A DNA stretch of 64,000 nucleotides from Kappaphycus alvarezii (taxonomy: Eukaryota > Rhodophyta > Florideophyceae > Gigartinales > Solieriaceae): contig NADL03000507.1 in the NCBI GenBank assembly GCA_002205965.3, positions 108,419 through 172,418 of the forward strand, given 5' to 3'. Each line of letters begins with the position of its first letter. Within the stretch, counting starts at the first letter, position 1. The position numbers and the translations under genes are program-made. Below the pieces are notes generated by a model. It searched no databases. It was not told the DNA's origin and saw nothing but the letters and a program-made list of their open reading frames with translations. Below are positions 1 to 12,327 of the stretch, piece by piece.

Positions 1-429
1 CGTTCAGCGTAGACCGGTTCAATTTGATAAAATCCATCGCTGGCTCGGATCATTTAATAGTTCAGCCTACAACGGTTCGGTTTTTGTCAGTCATGCTGGT
101 GACTCGGTCTGGTTTGAAGGCTGTCGAAAAGACTGAGAAAGCCGCCTGTTACTTGCAAGTTTGGCTTAGCACGGACTCGTTTCGAGCCGAGTCCGTTTCG
201 ATAATAATTTACGTCTGAGGAATTTCGGTTTGTGCTGACAGTTTGAAATATGCAGATGGTTAGAGCCTCCATCAATGACAACATGGTCGGTGGTGATATT
301 TCTGTGCTTTAAGTGAGTTCGGCTTGGCAGTAGAAAGTGCCCCTTTTTCGGACCGTTACGGGACCGTGTTTATGTTTTAGCCAACCCATCAAGCACAACA
401 GTCAGTAGTTGTGTCAGGCATTGTAAGCT

Positions 430-520
430 CGGCTTATACAGCTTACAGTAGACTTCCACCAGCAACCTTTCTGGTAGCTACACGTGTCATACCTTCTGGG
501 CTGTAATGCTGTACTACAAC
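430..520 (+). repeat. Dispersed repeat, copy 1
   Basis: A stretch beginning with a GCTTACA motif and containing GCTACACGTGTCATACC followed by TGGGCTGTAAT aligns by eye with about 17228-17330 in the same orientation. The central 17-mer is identical and the flanks are roughly three-quarters identical. It could be part of an LTR, a MITE or a LINE tail; no coding sequence is associated with either copy. Confidence 0.5.
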
Positions 521-1012
521 GCAGGCTGGAACGCCAATGATCCCCGGCCTCCAGCTCCTCCGGGACATGGGCAAATTGCACCGCTGCGAGGCAGCGAAAT
601 CTGCCGTCACGGAGTTTTGCGCCCTCCGAACAAAGCTGTCAGCTTTCGTGCAACGTTTTACTGCCGTTATGATCAACCAGCTCAAATTTAGCGCTATTGA
701 GCCCCACTAGGTCCAGTGGGGGCCGTGAGGTCCCCTCCTACTGCATTTGAACAAAAGGTGACCTCTTCCCCTATTATGTAAAGAGAACAATATTTATGCT
801 CAGTTGTCATTTCGAGTACGGTAAGCCCGGCTACAGTATGCATCGAGGGGTCACAGAAGGGGATAACAACTTCTACCCCGTCTGCCGTTTTCAATTTAAT
901 TGGCCGTATCAGTATTTACGCGAAAACAGATGATGACAGTAACGTCTGCAGCCTTATCCGCGATAGGGAAAGCGTTGAGAAAATTCCGAAGGCATTTCTA
1001 TTATATCATACT

Positions 1013-1054
1013 GTGCAGTACTGGTGCTGTACTGTACAGTACTGTACAGTCAGT
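1013..1054. repeat. GTACTGTACAGTAC palindromic repeat cluster
   Basis: Overlapping copies of the self-complementary words CTGTACAG and AGTACTGTAC run together here. The same vocabulary is concentrated at 7250-7310, 20366-20492, 25209-25254, 25515-25588 and 28855-28946, always outside recognisable genes. Any single-stranded form could fold into hairpins. Confidence 0.6.
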
Positions 1055-3563
1055 TGCTGCAGTCGAGGACAGTTTTTGCGACCTCAGTTTGATATGTATC
1101 TATGTGTGAAGGTGAGGCACAAAAGTTGTGCAAGATTGCAAATCAACAAGCCCCCCCCCCGTTAAAAGCCCATAATTATGGCCTCCCTGATGCAGACAGC
1201 TGAGTGTTTCACTACCCTTTTGGTGAAGGTTTTTGAAGACATTAAAAGATTCCCCCCTCCCAAGTGCTTCCACCACCTTCCAACTGAACTATCAATTATT
1301 TGAGACCAATCAGTGACCCAACTTTCCAAATGCAGTATTGATTTACCCAAACTTTTTCCCGATTTGCGACCACATACAGTAAACCGCCAAAAATTAAAAC
1401 CCAATAGTAGGAGACGCCCCAAATCCATTGCATCTCCAAGAATCAAACAAATCTTCCCCTTCCCAAATATCGAGCTCTATCAATCTCCAAAAGCACTTCA
1501 TCTTGAGCCGGTCCCGACAGCAAGGCCTTTCGTCCCGTTGGTGCAGAGCGAATCTTGAAGTACAAAAAGTATTAAAAATACAAAAACAGTGCCTGAGAAA
1601 AGGGCCGGCTTTTTGTTCGCCAGATGTCGGTGATGACGTGGCCACAAAAGGGCACGAGGCGTATCTCTCTTTCCAAACATACTGTACCAAGGAACCTGCT
1701 GGGCTTTATCTTTGTATGTGCAAGAAATACCGCTGCCACTGCTGCTGCTTGCACAGTACAGTAGTACCGTATGTGTCTTTGTGCTTCGCCCTTCTCACTC
1801 GACTTGCACTTCCCGTATCGTATAGTACAAACAAACACACGCTTTTATTAGATGTTCACTAAGCATATAGTATGCATTTGTCGGTACAGTAAACCATTGT
1901 AAGGATTTTCAGGGAATTAACATGCAGTTGGGCACTGTTGACATCAACCGCTACTCTTCGACGCTGAAGTTACACTGATTCCAACAAGCGCAACCAGGCG
2001 CTCGCCACGAAACTGTTCAGTACTACCCCAGCCAGGTTTACTATTCAAATACTATATTCAACGAAAACTCCACTCATCGGCATTTAAGAAAAGGGATTTT
2101 CCGTGTTTTGCTCTACAGTGTCGTACTGTGCTGTACACTTCTCAGGCTTGTTTGCCAATCGCTTTCCAAGCATTTTCGGCAACTCATGCCGGTCCTACAG
2201 TATGTACTTTAGTATCCGAGTATGTTACACGTTTAGACTCTTGACGCAAGTACTTCAAAAGTAACTCTGAGCTGCAGTCTCCTGAATCTAATCCTCCAAA
2301 ATATAAAGTCGCCAGCCATCTGTACCATCTATTGCTATTTCCTTTTTTTTGAAAACTAGTCTCCAGTTCCCAGCGCCCTTTGGGTACTGGAGGAGGGCAA
2401 CTCCGTTCTGTTGATACAGTAAACATGTACCGTACGAGTCGAGACCAGTTGATTTAGTTACTGCTGCGAATGGAGCTAATCCCTTGCAGCGCAGCCAAAA
2501 TTTTGTCGAGCAACTCGGAAAAATATTGGAACAGCGCTGCGGAATCCAGTCCACCACCAGCCTTCTTTTATTTAATCCATAGAGAAAGAGTGGGTCGCGA
2601 TACGCAACCGAATTGATTATTTGCCCGTTTGAACGCTGGGTTTAGTGTTCTGCCGATTTAACTTCAAAAAGCAAAGAAGTCGTCGTCATCTGCAGTTCCA
2701 AACTCAACTTTGCAATTATCAGTCTGTCAATGAACCATGGATGAAGTCCTGTGTGGTCAATGTTAAGCTTCAGCCTGATTTTCACCTGCACATGCCCCAA
2801 AAAATTCTCTTTTCCGTCAAGAGTGCATGGTGAAATCGCCCGAAAAAGGACATAAACTCCGCAAATGAACTCGGCAACAAAATGTTTGATTGGGGAATCA
2901 CTAGTCTCGCGATAAACCGTATGTAAAATACACATACACTGTATAAAACACGCAAACGGTAAGGAATGGCGACAGTCTTGTGTGGAGAGATCCTGCTAAA
3001 TTTGATGCAAGTGCCGCATCAAGGATTTCTTTATCACATGAAACAATCATGGTTCTTTCCGTTCTGTAAAGGGCTGCAATTGTCGCAGGCCGGCCAAATA
3101 AAATGGGTTACAGTAAGGCGTCCATGGGGTAAATCTTCTTACCAATACTATCCTTCGAAGGGTACTCATTTATGTACAATGCTTTGTACTTTTTGCATTT
3201 CAATCACCACTCGGCTTCTGGAAGAAAATTAGAGTATTTATTGGTGTTCGAAGGTTACCTCCTAAAGCAGCACTGCTGCCTCGATGGGTTTACATGGTAT
3301 GATAATCGTTGCGTCTTAAGAGAGCGATCTTAGATTACATTCCGAGCAAGAACCAAGAACGAATATCAAAGGCAGGGGAGTCGTCCACCTTCGTATACAG
3401 TACAGCAGAAAGCGTTGACGACAATAGATCAGGAGCAATCCTGAATCTTCCAGCATGCTTTCTTTCCTTGTACACATAATATTGCAGATTTCTGAGAGCA
3501 ACCTGAATCCCACTTGCGATATCATCTGCACAACAGTCTTGTTTCCCGAGCAGAATTTCAAAC

Positions 3564-4958
3564 ATGCTTAAGAGGGAGAATTATGGTAACGCACCGAGTA
3601 TCAAAGAAACCCTCTGTTCACCTTCTTCTCCATCTAAATCTACCTCAACTCACTTCCGAACCAGAATCGCTACATCTATATTTATTCTTTGCCTCATTGC
3701 GGGAGTTGTTACATTCTTGCAATGGCCCAGGCCAAAACGCGTCGAATCTCTGGGAAATTTGTGTGAACCATCTCAAAGAATCCTCCTCAAAGACAGACAC
3801 CTGCGATTCAACTTTCTGAACGCCTATGTCCGGAAACATCATGAGCAACGTGCCTGTTTGGTCTCCAAGTCGTGCTTCCCCAAGCCAAAAGTTCTCATAT
3901 GGCAGTGTCCTACTCGAGCACCCTCCGGCTGTGCTGGCTTGGGCGACCGTATAAGGGGCATTCAGTTTACATTTCTGCTAGCTGTTGCTACAAACAGACT
4001 TTTCTTCCTTTCTTGGCCATCCGAGCCATACCCATTGCTGTCAGCTCTTCAACCAAATCTTATCGATTGGCGAGTGCCGAAAGAACTAGGAGGACCTGAG
4101 GAACGTCCAGAACTTAACTGGCTCTTTTGTCATGGAAACCGCTCGTGTGAAGCCAGGCATAGACCAAATCTGACAAGCCTCCCCGCAATAGACGAACATC
4201 AGCAAGATGTGAATATTTTTGAGACTGACATAGAGGATTCCTTTGCTCCGCACGACGTTATTGGCATTATAACCCGAATCGGAAACACTATGCTTCCTCT
4301 TTTCCTACGCAACCCGAACATCTTGAAAAATCTTGAACCTCTGCATGACTCACAGATAGTTCCGCTCGTGCGGGATGTGTTCAGTGCCCTGTTTCGGGCG
4401 TCACCGTCAGTTGAGAGAGTTATCCAGTTACATTCTCTCTCATTTGACGGACCCCACGTAAGTATTCATGCCAGAACCGGTCTTGATGTGAACGAAGGGA
4501 CCAATGAACGATTCCAGTACATTAATGGCCATTTAAGGGACTCTGCTCAGCAGCTTATTTCTTGTGCACAGAGCATGGTACAGTCAATCCCTAAGCACAT
4601 TTTTGTCGCGGCCGACTCTCAGGAGATCAAGGAATATTTGGCAGAGGAGGCAAAAATACAAGGCGCCAATGTCAAGTTTATACCCGATAAGGCTCTGCAC
4701 CTCGGAATAAATTTGCGTCAAACAGAAGAAATGGAGAAAGTTCAAAAATGCAAGGCGTTCATGAACATATTTGCGGACCTAGTGATGGTGGCTCGCGGCC
4801 AGGGAATCGTGGCAACGGGTTCTGGCTTTGCCAATGTTGCATACATCTTAGGATCCTCTGAGAGATTTACAGAGGTGAAATTAGACGGGACTGGCGACGT
4901 AAAAAGCCAATGTCAGCCGTCAGAACGAGACGCCGGTTGGCGGCTCTTCTTTTTTTAA
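3564..4958 (+). CDS. Type II membrane glycosyltransferase, fucosyltransferase-like
   Basis: Uninterrupted 464-residue frame. The N-terminus is cytosolic-like (about 30 polar residues), followed by one hydrophobic segment at residues 33-53, then a long lumenal domain: the plan of a Golgi type II glycosyltransferase. A GCAGLGDRIRG motif near residue 124 resembles the nucleotide-sugar loop of GT-B fucosyltransferases (NodZ/FUT8 and related groups). HARTG near residue 301, an AADSQE segment, and a late D-V-ARGQGIVATGSGFAN block near residues 410-424 fit the later motifs of the same fold. It would add a sugar, perhaps fucose, to glycans or wall polysaccharides in the secretory pathway; donor and acceptor are inferred, not shown. 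The start is the first ATG of the frame and places the membrane anchor correctly. No intron is needed. It stands alone, with a Tc1 element 0.8 kb downstream. Confidence 0.75.
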   Translation: MLKRENYGNAPSIKETLCSPSSPSKSTSTHFRTRIATSIFILCLIAGVVTFLQWPRPKRVESLGNLCEPSQRILLKDRHLRFNFLNAYVRKHHEQRACLVSKSCFPKPKVLIWQCPTRAPSGCAGLGDRIRGIQFTFLLAVATNRLFFLSWPSEPYPLLSALQPNLIDWRVPKELGGPEERPELNWLFCHGNRSCEARHRPNLTSLPAIDEHQQDVNIFETDIEDSFAPHDVIGIITRIGNTMLPLFLRNPNILKNLEPLHDSQIVPLVRDVFSALFRASPSVERVIQLHSLSFDGPHVSIHARTGLDVNEGTNERFQYINGHLRDSAQQLISCAQSMVQSIPKHIFVAADSQEIKEYLAEEAKIQGANVKFIPDKALHLGINLRQTEEMEKVQKCKAFMNIFADLVMVARGQGIVATGSGFANVAYILGSSERFTEVKLDGTGDVKSQCQPSERDAGWRLFFF

Positions 4959-5767
4959 GTGATGCAGGAAGTCTTCTCTTCCCTAATTACTTAACTGCCG
5001 GAATTCGGAAATCACCTTTTGCTTCCGCTCAGAGGATATATGTAGTATGTTAAGGTAGGATACATGCTACAGAAGTAGTTCGACGAAAAGTTCGAGGATC
5101 CCATAGTCCTCATGTTGGAATAGAAGTCTGGGATACAAGAGGGTTGAACGAAATTGCACTTCGGTTCCTGCGTTCTATCCTCTACTACAAGCAGTATGAC
5201 TTGGCCGAGAATGTTTCACCTTAGCCACTTTGGTGAAAAAGACTTGGATGGTTCTTGTTCAAGAAACGTTTAGTCCCCTCGTCACAGACCTGCCCCCCCT
5301 CCGTCTCGGAAAATAGCTGTCCTACATCTCTAATCAGTAAAGCAGCCCAAAATTTTCCCCAGCTGCACTCATCTCCCACACTATGTGTTTATAGCCGTTA
5401 GCAGCAGAGATATGGATCAGGAGTCGATTTTCAGATAACTGTATTACTTCAGGGCTGTACGACCCAATGGTTTTAATCCATGAGTTGGGAGATTGCACAA
5501 GAATACAGTCTTAACGTATGGATTCAGCACGAATAATGTACTAATGGAATATTGTTATGCATGGTAGCCTTGCGGTGACGACGGCACCGCAGGAATAATA
5601 GTGTCGTGCAGTAAAAGCCCCGCAAAGGGTAGTTCTAGACAGTCATGCTGTTGCATTTGCTGATCCATGGGGTCGCAGTGTTTCCAACACCGCAGGTATC
5701 ACTATACAGTGCACTCCTGACTAATGCCGCAAGACACCCCCACATGTTAAAGTTCTCGGTGTTCCTT
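4959..5767. other. Intergenic stretch without a recognised gene
   Basis: No frame with family motifs. A segment near 5305-5365 (CGGAAAATAGCTGTCCTACATC) resembles one near 29328-29385, suggesting an old dispersed repeat. Presumably holds the 3' untranslated region of the glycosyltransferase gene. Confidence 0.5.
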
Positions 5768-5769
5768 TA

Positions 5770-7199
5770 CAGTGGTGGACAAAAATATAAAAAACAGAAA
5801 GTGTAAAAATTGAGCCAAAATATAAAAGAAATGGACCTGTCTTACATGGACAAAAATATAAACAGAAATGGTTACTTGATTCCTTTCCCGCGAAATATGC
5901 GTGTTTGAAACTCTCCCGACTTCTTTCGCTTCCCTACTAATGTATTCAAACGACTATCTACAAAAACTGTCGGAAAGAAGGCAGTCATCGACAACAAAAT
6001 GCCACGGAGAAAGCGGCTTTCAGAAAAAGAAAAACGCCTTGTTCTGGCTTATTCTCACACTGTCATGCCCCCGGGAGAGCTAGCAGATGAACTGGACAGG
6101 AGGCCCACAGTCATCCGCATCTTCCTCAGGCTCAGGAACAGTTATGGGAAGCGGTTTTCTCCTGGAAGACCAAAAAAACTCGGAAACCTCGATAAGAGGC
6201 AAATTATTGGGAGGCAAAGGCGACCGGTAAGAGACCACAAATGATTGTCAAGACATTGGAACTTGATGTCAGTTCCCGTACAATTCGGCGCGTTTTTCAT
6301 GAGTCCCAGTTTATGAGATTTCGGAAAGTAACGGTACTCCATCGCTAAAACCAAGGCACAAACAGGACCGCAAAAACTGGGCGATGGAAATACTTGCTTG
6401 GGAAGTGGTTGGGTGGTGCAATGTAGTGTGGTCAGATGAAAAGAAATTTAACTTAGACGGCCCGGATGGATTGAGAGTCAAATGGCAAGATAAGCGCGGT
6501 TCGATGCAAACTTTCCCGAAAAGACAATATATGGGCGAAGGGATTATGTTTCGGGCAGCATTTGCTGGAACCAGAAAACCCGAATTCGTTGTTTTGAACG
6601 GTTTTCAGAATGGGGATAAGTATCTGCACACTTTGCAAGAACATTTGTTACCGTTTGTCGAAGATCTACCTGTGCCCTGGACTTGTATGCACGGCGAAGC
6701 CCCTTGTCACAGGGCTAGAATTGTCAGAAAATGACTGAGGTGTGAAAGTTTTATGGTGACAAACTTACTTATCTGACCTTAATCCTATCGAAAATCTATA
6801 GGGGATTCTAGCGCGGCATGTTTGAAAGTGTAGATTCGCTTATGGAAACGGTTTCCCAATGTTGGGTTCAGATTGGAGATGATACTCCGTTTAAAATAGT
6901 CCAGGCAATGCCTGAGAGATGCGAGTTGGTGTATGGGAATAAAAAGGAAAAGATTCCGTACTGATGGCTAAGTAAACTGAACCTTTTGCTCGTTTGTTTG
7001 ATTTCTGTTTATATTTTTGGTCGCTCTGAAATGCAAACTGATAAATATCTCCGACACTGTTGTATTAATTGAGCATCCGTTTTTTTATTGCTATCAACAC
7101 ATTCAAATACAGTTGCATAGATGTTGATCATTGCTTTTTCTTTGTTATTTCAGCCGGTATTTATACCTTCTGTTTTTGTTGAATGTTTGTCCACCACTG
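5770..7199 (+). mobile_element. Tc1/mariner DNA transposon, complete ends, dead transposase
   Basis: The left end reads CAGTGGTGGACAAA from 5770 and the right end is its exact inverse, finishing at 7199. Both are flanked by the dinucleotide TA (5768-5769 and 7200-7201), the target duplication of the Tc1/mariner superfamily. Similarity of the ends continues more weakly (CAGAA-type words) for about 30 bp. The 1430-bp length is typical. The single transposase gene inside is interrupted, so this copy could move only if helped in trans. Confidence 0.92.
5999..6964 (+). pseudogene. Tc1/mariner transposase, frameshifted
   Basis: The start at 5999 opens a helix-turn-helix DNA-binding region (about 75 residues, ending in a GRPKK box). 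The frame then shifts near 6220 and continues with a second HTH-like segment (SSRTIRRV). The catalytic part follows: VVWSDEKKFNLDGPDG near 6427-6471 carries the first Asp. The block that usually reads QDGAPCHRA reads MHGEAPCHRA here (about 6688), so the second catalytic Asp seems replaced. The frame then stops at 6732. The DLNPIENLW box follows at about 6777 but its Trp codon is TAG. A family-typical C-terminus ends near 6964. At least one frameshift, two stops and a lost catalytic residue make it inactive. Confidence 0.85.
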
Positions 7200-7304
7200 T
7201 AATTTAAGCTATTCCAACTAGGATGAGAGGAGGTTGATATGAGCGGCCGCTGTGCTGTACCGCACTCTAACAGTACAGGACAGCGCACAATACTGTACAG
7301 TGCA

Positions 7305-7436
7305 CAGTTCAGCACGTTGAGTGTACAAACATCATAGCACCTGACAGTTTAATGTTAGGGTTGTACCTCTGTAAGTACCCGACTCGCTGGCGGCAATGAT
7401 AGACCGCGGCGACCGCAGACACAGGTCACCTCTACA
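7305..7436 (+). repeat. 5' LTR of the old plus-strand copia element (right part)
   Basis: Aligns by eye with 16854-16995: both contain AAACATC, an ACTGACAG/CCTGACAG word, CGCGGCGACCG and a shared end AGGTCACCTCTACA. The left boundary is not clear because the sequence upstream merges into a GTAC-palindrome cluster (7250-7310). Identity to the other LTR is only moderate, showing great age. Confidence 0.6.
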
Positions 7437-10400
7437 GGTTATGGGCCTATGTACTACGAACCGATCCCAGGGACACCTCGGACGATCACTGAAGACTTCA
7501 CGCACAACACCCAGAAAGCCGCATGCAGCGGCCGATACTCACTCCGTAAACACATTGACGAGTGCACGCGTACGGCTGCCATAGAACATGAGTAAGACGA
7601 GTTCGAACGCTCGATGACTGATCAACAACTGCACCTCCACACCCCTGTCCTCAAGTGATAATTATAACATACGGCACATCAACATCCCAAACATGGCAGA
7701 AGAACACAACTTGCACACTATTATCACTTAGAACGTCCTATGCCTGCCGAACTCCGAGCCCGGACCGCAAGACCAGAAGACTCATTGACACAACACTCTC
7801 CCCTGAGATATTAGACTGAACCTTCCCAGAGTTCCTCAGCAAGACACCAAAAGACATGAAGACCGCGATTGCCGCCATCTGTCAGTCACGCCAATACCCC
7901 AGGAGACAGCAATTACTCGTCGATGAAGGCCGCAATCTTCGCTGGAACTCCAGACACACGCTTGACGACTACGTCTGAGCCCATGTGAAGCTAAGACGGA
8001 GAATGATAGATGCGGCAGTACCACTCATCAACTATGAACGAAATACAGTCAACCACATTATCAGAGGCCTGAAAACACAACTAACGTTAAGCTCACATGT
8101 CACACTGTTACTCTTGCACAATCAAAAGTCTGTCTGATCCTTACAGGCACAGATGTAAACGTTCGTCTCAGTCATGACCGCTTATGGCAACTAACCACAA
8201 CGTAGGGAAACACACGCCCCCAAATCCAAATGGTGCCATACCAATGCCATTGGTACAAGCAAAGAACAAAAGAATACAGGGAACTCAAAGCGATTGCAAT
8301 CAATTACGTCCAAGAAAGGATTCTAACGGGCCGGAATCCTCTTGCAAGCCATAAAATGACAAATAATGAAGCCGTGCAACGCAAAATACGCCAAAAATCT
8401 TGAATGCAAATCACAAAAATTATATAAGGAGGATGACTAAGAAGAATAAAAGGAGCAACTAGCACCAAACGCATTCGAATAAAACTTTGCCGATCCAGGT
8501 CTTTTAGTTGACACCAATTACGGCACCTTTGACCCCTATATTCTTGACTTAGCGTGCTATCTGTTCTATACTCACAACAAACCGTACCACCGACAAGATC
8601 ACAGATCACACGTCAAAATTTGAGATGGGCTAGGGTTTGCACCACCAGACACGCACGAGAAACTATTCGTTCCATTGACAAAATTGAGCTCTAGACACTA
8701 AAGCTGGTTCACGCGCCTATCTTCGACATGAACCTAGAGTCGGTCCTTTAGGTGGCTTGGGCGAACAATTGCGCTATAACTTTTCCTTCCTGATGGTGTT
8801 TACATAACTAAGCTGCAAGAACTACCAGAACCTAGGTCGATAATGGAAGACATGGACGTAGTTGAAGTCCACTGTGGGTTGGAACTTCAGAAAATGCCCA
8901 TACTGGAAGCAGAAAATGTACGGAGCCCACGGCACACCATAGAAAGCTACTTACGCAAGAAGGCCAACGCTGCGATGGTCCAGCGCGAAAGACCACAGCC
9001 GAACACGGTGCAACCAAACTAACGCCTGTTCGAAAAACAGCAACTGCATTTACAGACGAAATATAGCGAAAAAACAGCCAAACCCGCACTGTGCCAAATA
9101 AGACACAATAAAACAAAGCGTATCGTATCTGTATCACTTTCTGGACATATCGCCACACCGGAACAGCAGATAGACTGTGCACAAAACTATAAACTATGCC
9201 TTAAACATGTATTCCCAGACAAGCCCACTTCAATAGCGCGCATGCAGATAGTACTGGGCTTACCAACGATATTGACCGAACTCACGGCCCCACACTACTT
9301 TCAAGGCTCCTCTCTCGGAAACTTCCTAGGTGCCCCTCACACAGGCCATACTCCCAGACAGCTCCCGGGCACATTATTATAACAGACGTATCTGGACCAT
9401 TCCCGACTACAGCGGCGGGGCACAGGCATTTAATTTCATTTACGGATCTCCACACGCGTATGAGCGTTTTCGCATTACTCAAGCAGCGGAAAGAGGCTGA
9501 TCTCCAGATCCTCACCACAGTGACGAATATTGGGAGGTAGTTCGGGAATCGCGCGGCGAAAATAAGATGCGATAAAGCCAATAAATACATTCGTAGACCG
9601 CCAGAGACTTCCGTTCGCATACGGAACACACCGATCGGTATTAGTATGTAAGAAGTAACACTAGCACCCGTGAATATCCACAACTTACACCAGCTCGGTA
9701 ATTAATTGCCGCTTTTTTCTTCGCTTTTTCCTTCCCTGCTTTTGCCGTCCGCCGGCGAAAGCATTACTATCTTTTTCTAATAGAATTAAAGGTCCTAACA
9801 TTACATTACAGTAAATTTGGTATCCCAAGATACCACGGGCGCAAAAACATTAACAAGGTACTCCTCAAACACTCCAGAGCACGAGACTCACGCGTCGACC
9901 TAGCTACTTCACACATGCCACAGGAGGATAGTTTCGCGGAAAGGCTCAACCGCACCCGAATATCACCAATGGGGGCAACACTACACACGAAAAATATGCC
10001 ATTCGTTGAGTATTAGGCCTAGCGCCTGTTAGATACGGTCACCAAAACAAACGCCAACCTCTACACAACTATCCCCAGACATTTATAGCCAACTCTGGGA
10101 GGATTTCCCCATAATATTATCCCTATTCCGTACCAGACTACCTACACTTGACCAATTCAGTACATTCGGAGAATACGGCCACATTCCAAAACTGACTGAA
10201 AACAAGAGGAAAAAACTCTAAGGGGCAAGATTAGTTCGTTACCTCAGCGATCCTGATGGAAAAATACCGTGTCATCGACCCAAATAACGGTCAATTGCTC
10301 ACGACGAAGGTAACTGATTTCCGACCTTACAATCCGAACCATGGTCCCCAGCGATTGCACTTCCACAGCATACCACCCCACGAGACAGGCTACCCACGTT

Positions 10401-11601
10401 TGAATACTCACCATGCGATACCCTCCCCAAGCACATGCCAATAAACTTGCGGATGAAGAGGAACCCACGGTACTATGAGAAGAATACCTCACTGCACCTC
10501 CAAGCAATATGAGAGAGGAAGCATGTCGTCAGGACTTCGACATGTGGCGCAGTGCATACGAAAACTAATTCCGCATGCCCACACAGTTTGGTACTTTTCG
10601 CTATATACACCGGTAAGAACTGCAGGGAAATGAGAAATTGTACGAACCTATCGTCAATATTACGCACAATGACGATGCGCAAGGTGATGTTTCGGGGCAC
10701 AAAGCCCGCATGGACTACCCCAGACACCTACTGCGACCGGGTAAGATTTTCGATAATGCCTAGCTGGCGGTCCACACCGCAGACAGGGATGGCATGCGCC
10801 TCCTCGTATGCATTGGTATATCGTATGGCAACAACATAAACCAAATAAGCTTCAAGAACGCATTTATCTATGAGTAGTACGAAGGCAACTCGCTCATTTA
10901 CCTTCAGACACTACCCTCATTCGATGAACCTAGGTAAAACACAGACACGGTCGCTTAAGTTGTCAAATAAATACATGGAACTTCTCAAGCAAAGAAGACC
11001 GTTTACAAAGGCATGGAGGCTTTCCACCAAAGAAATGGCTACCTTCTTATGACAGGTGATCGCAATGTCTACTTCCATACCCACGGACAACATAAAATCA
11101 TCCTCGCCGTCACAATAGATGATTTTGCAGTGGCCTCCACAAACGAGGAAATGTATAAGAAACTTCTCCATGTAGTACGCAGAAATTATTACAACGAAAT
11201 AAATAAACTCAGAGCAGCCACACATATCATTGCGTGGGCAATACACATGGAACTTCAAAAGAGGCTTAAATAGATCTCACAACCGCGTCTCACACAGACT
11301 GCTTGAAGACCCGGAAGAGAAAACCACAAAACCATCCTCCGCGAGATAGAAAATGAAGCGGACATAGCCTTCGCAAAGACCAGCCCCACCACCGAGCATT
11401 CAATGTACATCGAAGTCAAGTACCTCCACATACAACATACTGTGGAGGATTATACTATAGAGCTCGTGCACACACTATACGCAATGTTACAGGCTGATAT
11501 CCTGACAAAGCCGCTGTCACCGGACCAGTTTCTGAGACATCGCGCAAATCTAAGCTTAACGCAGGTAATCCAGTCAATACCCACGACTGCAGAGATATCA
11601 T
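7437..11601 (+). pseudogene. Old Ty1/copia gag-pol, heavily decayed
   Basis: Translated fragments in the expected order on the plus strand. Gag about 7820-8080 has a TLDDYV then LRRRMIDAAVPLINYE block, like the UBN2-type Gag domain. Pre-integrase about 9270-9380 keeps APHTGHTPR. The integrase core about 9375-9660 has TDVSGPFPTTAAGHRH and SFTDLHTRMSVFALLK with the first two Asp. Reverse transcriptase about 10850-11200 has NAFIYE, a YLQTLPSF block and an IDDF where the usual YVDD stands. RNase H at 11400-11575 has HIQHTVEDYTIELVHT and ADILTKPLS. Stops and frameshifts occur throughout. The 3' end is cut at 11601 by the younger copia element, and its own 3' LTR resumes at 16854. Confidence 0.85.
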
Positions 11602-11806
11602 TATAACACAAAGGTGGTATCGCGTTGCCCCCTCTCCCCAGCTCTCCTGGGTCAATTTATTGTCATCTACCCAGACCACTCGTCTAGGTTACAGGCTGTC
11701 CTTAACCTCCGAGCTCACTCGGGAGGTGCACCTCCTACAGTAATATCTAATGTCAACATGTCCACAATAAAGGCTGATGCCGTCTTACACTTAACATTAT
11801 CTGACA
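11602..11806 (-). repeat. 3' LTR of the young copia element
   Basis: A 205-bp direct repeat of 16644-16848 with one visible mismatch (C versus A in the ATGTC(C/A)ACAATAA word near 11763). It starts immediately after the target duplication ATCAT. Confidence 0.95.
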
Positions 11807-11816
11807 CCCCTCCTCG
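11807..11816 (-). other. Polypurine tract of the young copia element
   Basis: In element sense the bases just before the 3' LTR read GAGGAGGGG and abut TGTCAGATAA exactly, as expected for the plus-strand priming site. Confidence 0.8.
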
Positions 11817-12327
11817 GCATCAGCTTCGAACTCCAAACATGAATGTTTCAATAGGTGCCATCAATCGCTTATCCAACTGTGCCACATGCACATCATCAAT
11901 TTTAATCGCATTTTTAACATCAATTCCAGCAATGCCACTCGCATCGCAAAGTGCCCTCAGCGGCTCAGAAGCAAACATTCCACTTCAAATACAATTCGTT
12001 TTCTCACCTCACCATCGTCATCTCGCGCTGTCCCAAATTAACGTGGACGAAAAATACTTCACAGGTAATCATGCATCGCATAGCGTCGCTTGTTCCTTGC
12101 CATATTTCGTACCTTTTTCTCGTATTCGACCCGTGACATTTCCGGGGGAGGTATATACAGGCAGTGACACAGGTGCTTGCGACCGTGGGCCTAAGGGGTC
12201 AAGTTCGATGAATGGTAGCTATGAGATAAAGACGATAAAATAACTCAATAAGAGTTGTTTTGCTTTTGCCGTTTTGCTACTCGTCCCCGTTACCACTTGA
12301 TCGTCGACGAACCACTTCCATTGATCA

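Larger units (their letters stand above)
1..3563. other. Gene-free region with no recognisable coding sequence
   Basis: All open frames here are short (about 145 codons or fewer), overlap one another on both strands and show no family motif. I see only scattered copies of a GTAC-rich palindromic motif (near 1013-1054, 1750-1775 and 2114-2140), a C-run near 1148-1160, and an 85-bp dispersed repeat at about 430-520 that recurs near 17228-17330. Probably old intergenic or transposon-derived sequence. Confidence 0.6.

Noticed and set aside
11614..12243. 209-residue plus-strand frame
   Set aside because: Starts inside the copia LTR and runs through its 3' noncoding part; antisense to the element and without motifs.
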